Positions 13,857-14,794 of a stretch of DNA of 14,794 nucleotides are shown piece after piece. This DNA comes from Candidatus Geocrenenecus sp. JGI 0000106-J15 (GTDB taxonomy: Archaea; Thermoproteota; Nitrososphaeria_A; Caldarchaeales; Wolframiiraptoraceae), in contig ASPF01000019.1 in NCBI GenBank assembly GCA_000405685.1, forward strand, positions 10,954-25,747, given 5' to 3'. Position numbers and translations under genes: made by a program. How positions within the stretch are numbered: position 1 is the first letter of the stretch; each line of letters begins with the position of its first letter. The notes beneath the pieces were generated by a model. That model saw nothing but the letters and a program-made list of their open reading frames with translations, was not told the DNA's origin and made no database searches.

Positions 13857-14762
13857 ATGAAGATTTTTTTAGATACAGCCGATGTTGATGAAATTGGTTT
13901 TGCTGTTTCTGCAGGAGTTATTGATGGTGTGACCACTAACCCATCGTTGATTAAGCAGGCTGTTGAGAAGAGGGGCGGATCCCTCAATATGGAGGAGTAT
14001 ATTGAGAAGATACTTGAGTTAACGCCTGGTCCTGTCAGCCTGGAGGTTATTAGCGTGAGTTCTGAGAAGATGATTGAGGAAGCTCGGCTACTTTACAGTA
14101 GATTTAGGAAACATGGTGAAGCAGTTATCAAGATACCTGTATGCTCAAGCCTTGATGGAGTAAACAATGTATATGATGGATTAAAGACGATTAAAACACT
14201 TGCTAGTGAAGGGATACCAGTTAATGCAACCCTTGTAATGTCTCCAGAGCAAGCTATTCTTGCAGCCAAAGCTGGAGCGCAGTACGTAAGCCCATTCGCT
14301 GGAAGAATAGATGACTATATAAGAGATAGAATTGGGATGAAAAGAGGTAGAGATTACCAGAAATCAGACTACTATGACTTTAACCTAATGTGGAAAATTG
14401 AATCATTGACCATCGATAAAGTGCTTTCTTCAAAGAATGTTACTACACCTAGAGATGTATATCTAGACCAGGAAGTTAGAGACGCTGTATCTAGATTGAA
14501 TGACAATGGAATATACAGTGGAGTCGATCTAGTAAGATCTATCGTAACAATTTTTAGAAATTATGGTTTTAAGTCTCAGGTGATCGCTTCAAGTATTAGG
14601 AATGCGAGACAAGTTAGAGAGATGGCGGAGATAGGCGTAGACATAGCTACGATACCCTTCTACGTACTAAAAGATATGCTAATCCATCACAAAACAATAG
14701 AAGGGATCAACGACTTCGTTAAGGATGTCGTGGAACCATATAGGAAAATATTCACTAGATGA
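13857..14762 (+). CDS. tal: Transaldolase (MipB/TalC type) with an internal extension
   Basis: Class I aldolase that moves a dihydroxyacetone unit between sugar phosphates in the pentose phosphate pathway; 301 residues. Visible active-site elements: FLDTAD (4-9), TTNPS (26-30), SLEV with Glu63, the Schiff-base Lys92 in VIKIPV, Thr125 in NATLV, and VSPFAGR (144-150) with Phe147. Glu63 and Phe147 are the residues of true transaldolases; the related fructose-6-phosphate aldolases carry Gln and Tyr there. Small members of this group have about 215-220 residues. Here about 60-70 extra residues, rich in charged and aromatic residues, are inserted after barrel strand 6, between GRIDDY (150-154) and GIYSGVDLV (218-226), with no frame break. 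The last strands (VIASSIRN, IATIPFYVL) are normal. The first 220 bp appear more G-rich than the rest. Together with transketolase it completes the non-oxidative pentose phosphate carbon shuffle, which is uncommon in archaea. Confidence 0.93.
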   Translation: MKIFLDTADVDEIGFAVSAGVIDGVTTNPSLIKQAVEKRGGSLNMEEYIEKILELTPGPVSLEVISVSSEKMIEEARLLYSRFRKHGEAVIKIPVCSSLDGVNNVYDGLKTIKTLASEGIPVNATLVMSPEQAILAAKAGAQYVSPFAGRIDDYIRDRIGMKRGRDYQKSDYYDFNLMWKIESLTIDKVLSSKNVTTPRDVYLDQEVRDAVSRLNDNGIYSGVDLVRSIVTIFRNYGFKSQVIASSIRNARQVREMAEIGVDIATIPFYVLKDMLIHHKTIEGINDFVKDVVEPYRKIFTR

Positions 14763-14794
14763 AGGGCCACTGATAAGAATATCTTTAAGTTCTT

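Overview
The window looks like chromosomal DNA of a thermophilic archaeon, probably of the Thermoproteota/TACK side, although the lineage cannot be fixed from one window. The signs are a group II chaperonin (thermosome) gene, AT-rich DNA (a rough impression of 35-38% G+C), heavy use of AGA/AGG and ATA codons, and A/T-rich TATA-like boxes about 25-36 bp upstream of most start codons with no Shine-Dalgarno sequence, which is the archaeal leaderless pattern.

Layout. Left edge (1-2075): the 3' end of a dihydrodipicolinate synthase/KDG aldolase-family gene, then a divergent thermosome subunit. A 2-hydroxyacid dehydrogenase (2182-3201, minus) converges on it. About 1.1 kb without an intact gene follows; it holds what looks like a decayed minus-strand gene. 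From 4336 on, almost everything concerns phosphosugars: a form-IV RuBisCO-like protein (plus), which converges on a two-gene minus-strand operon (a DXR-like/homoserine dehydrogenase-like SAF-domain oxidoreductase followed by an FGGY sugar kinase); a second FGGY kinase (plus), divergent from that operon; a class II (fuculose-phosphate-type) aldolase (minus); a full-length transketolase (plus); a 650-bp gap with one possible coding relic and one small ORF; and a transaldolase with an unusual internal extension (plus).

How the genes may work together. Two sugar kinases would phosphorylate free sugars or sugar alcohols. The DXR-like enzyme belongs to a family in which the characterised member performs a reductive skeletal isomerisation of a 1-deoxypentulose 5-phosphate. 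The RuBisCO-like protein keeps the metal and carbamate site but has lost several residues needed for CO2 fixation. Transketolase and transaldolase would feed the products into glycolysis. Together they suggest an archaeal route for an unusual, perhaps branched-chain, pentose, pentitol or aldonate entering a non-oxidative pentose phosphate pathway. That route is inference; the individual family assignments are mostly firm.

Other points of note: the thermosome subunit seems to lack two ATPase aspartates; the aldolase lacks a family phosphate-binding Asn; transketolase and transaldolase share an 11-bp upstream element with one mismatch; and a perfect 14-bp palindrome abuts the dehydrogenase TATA box. 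I saw no tRNA, rRNA, CRISPR array, insertion sequence or tandem repeat.
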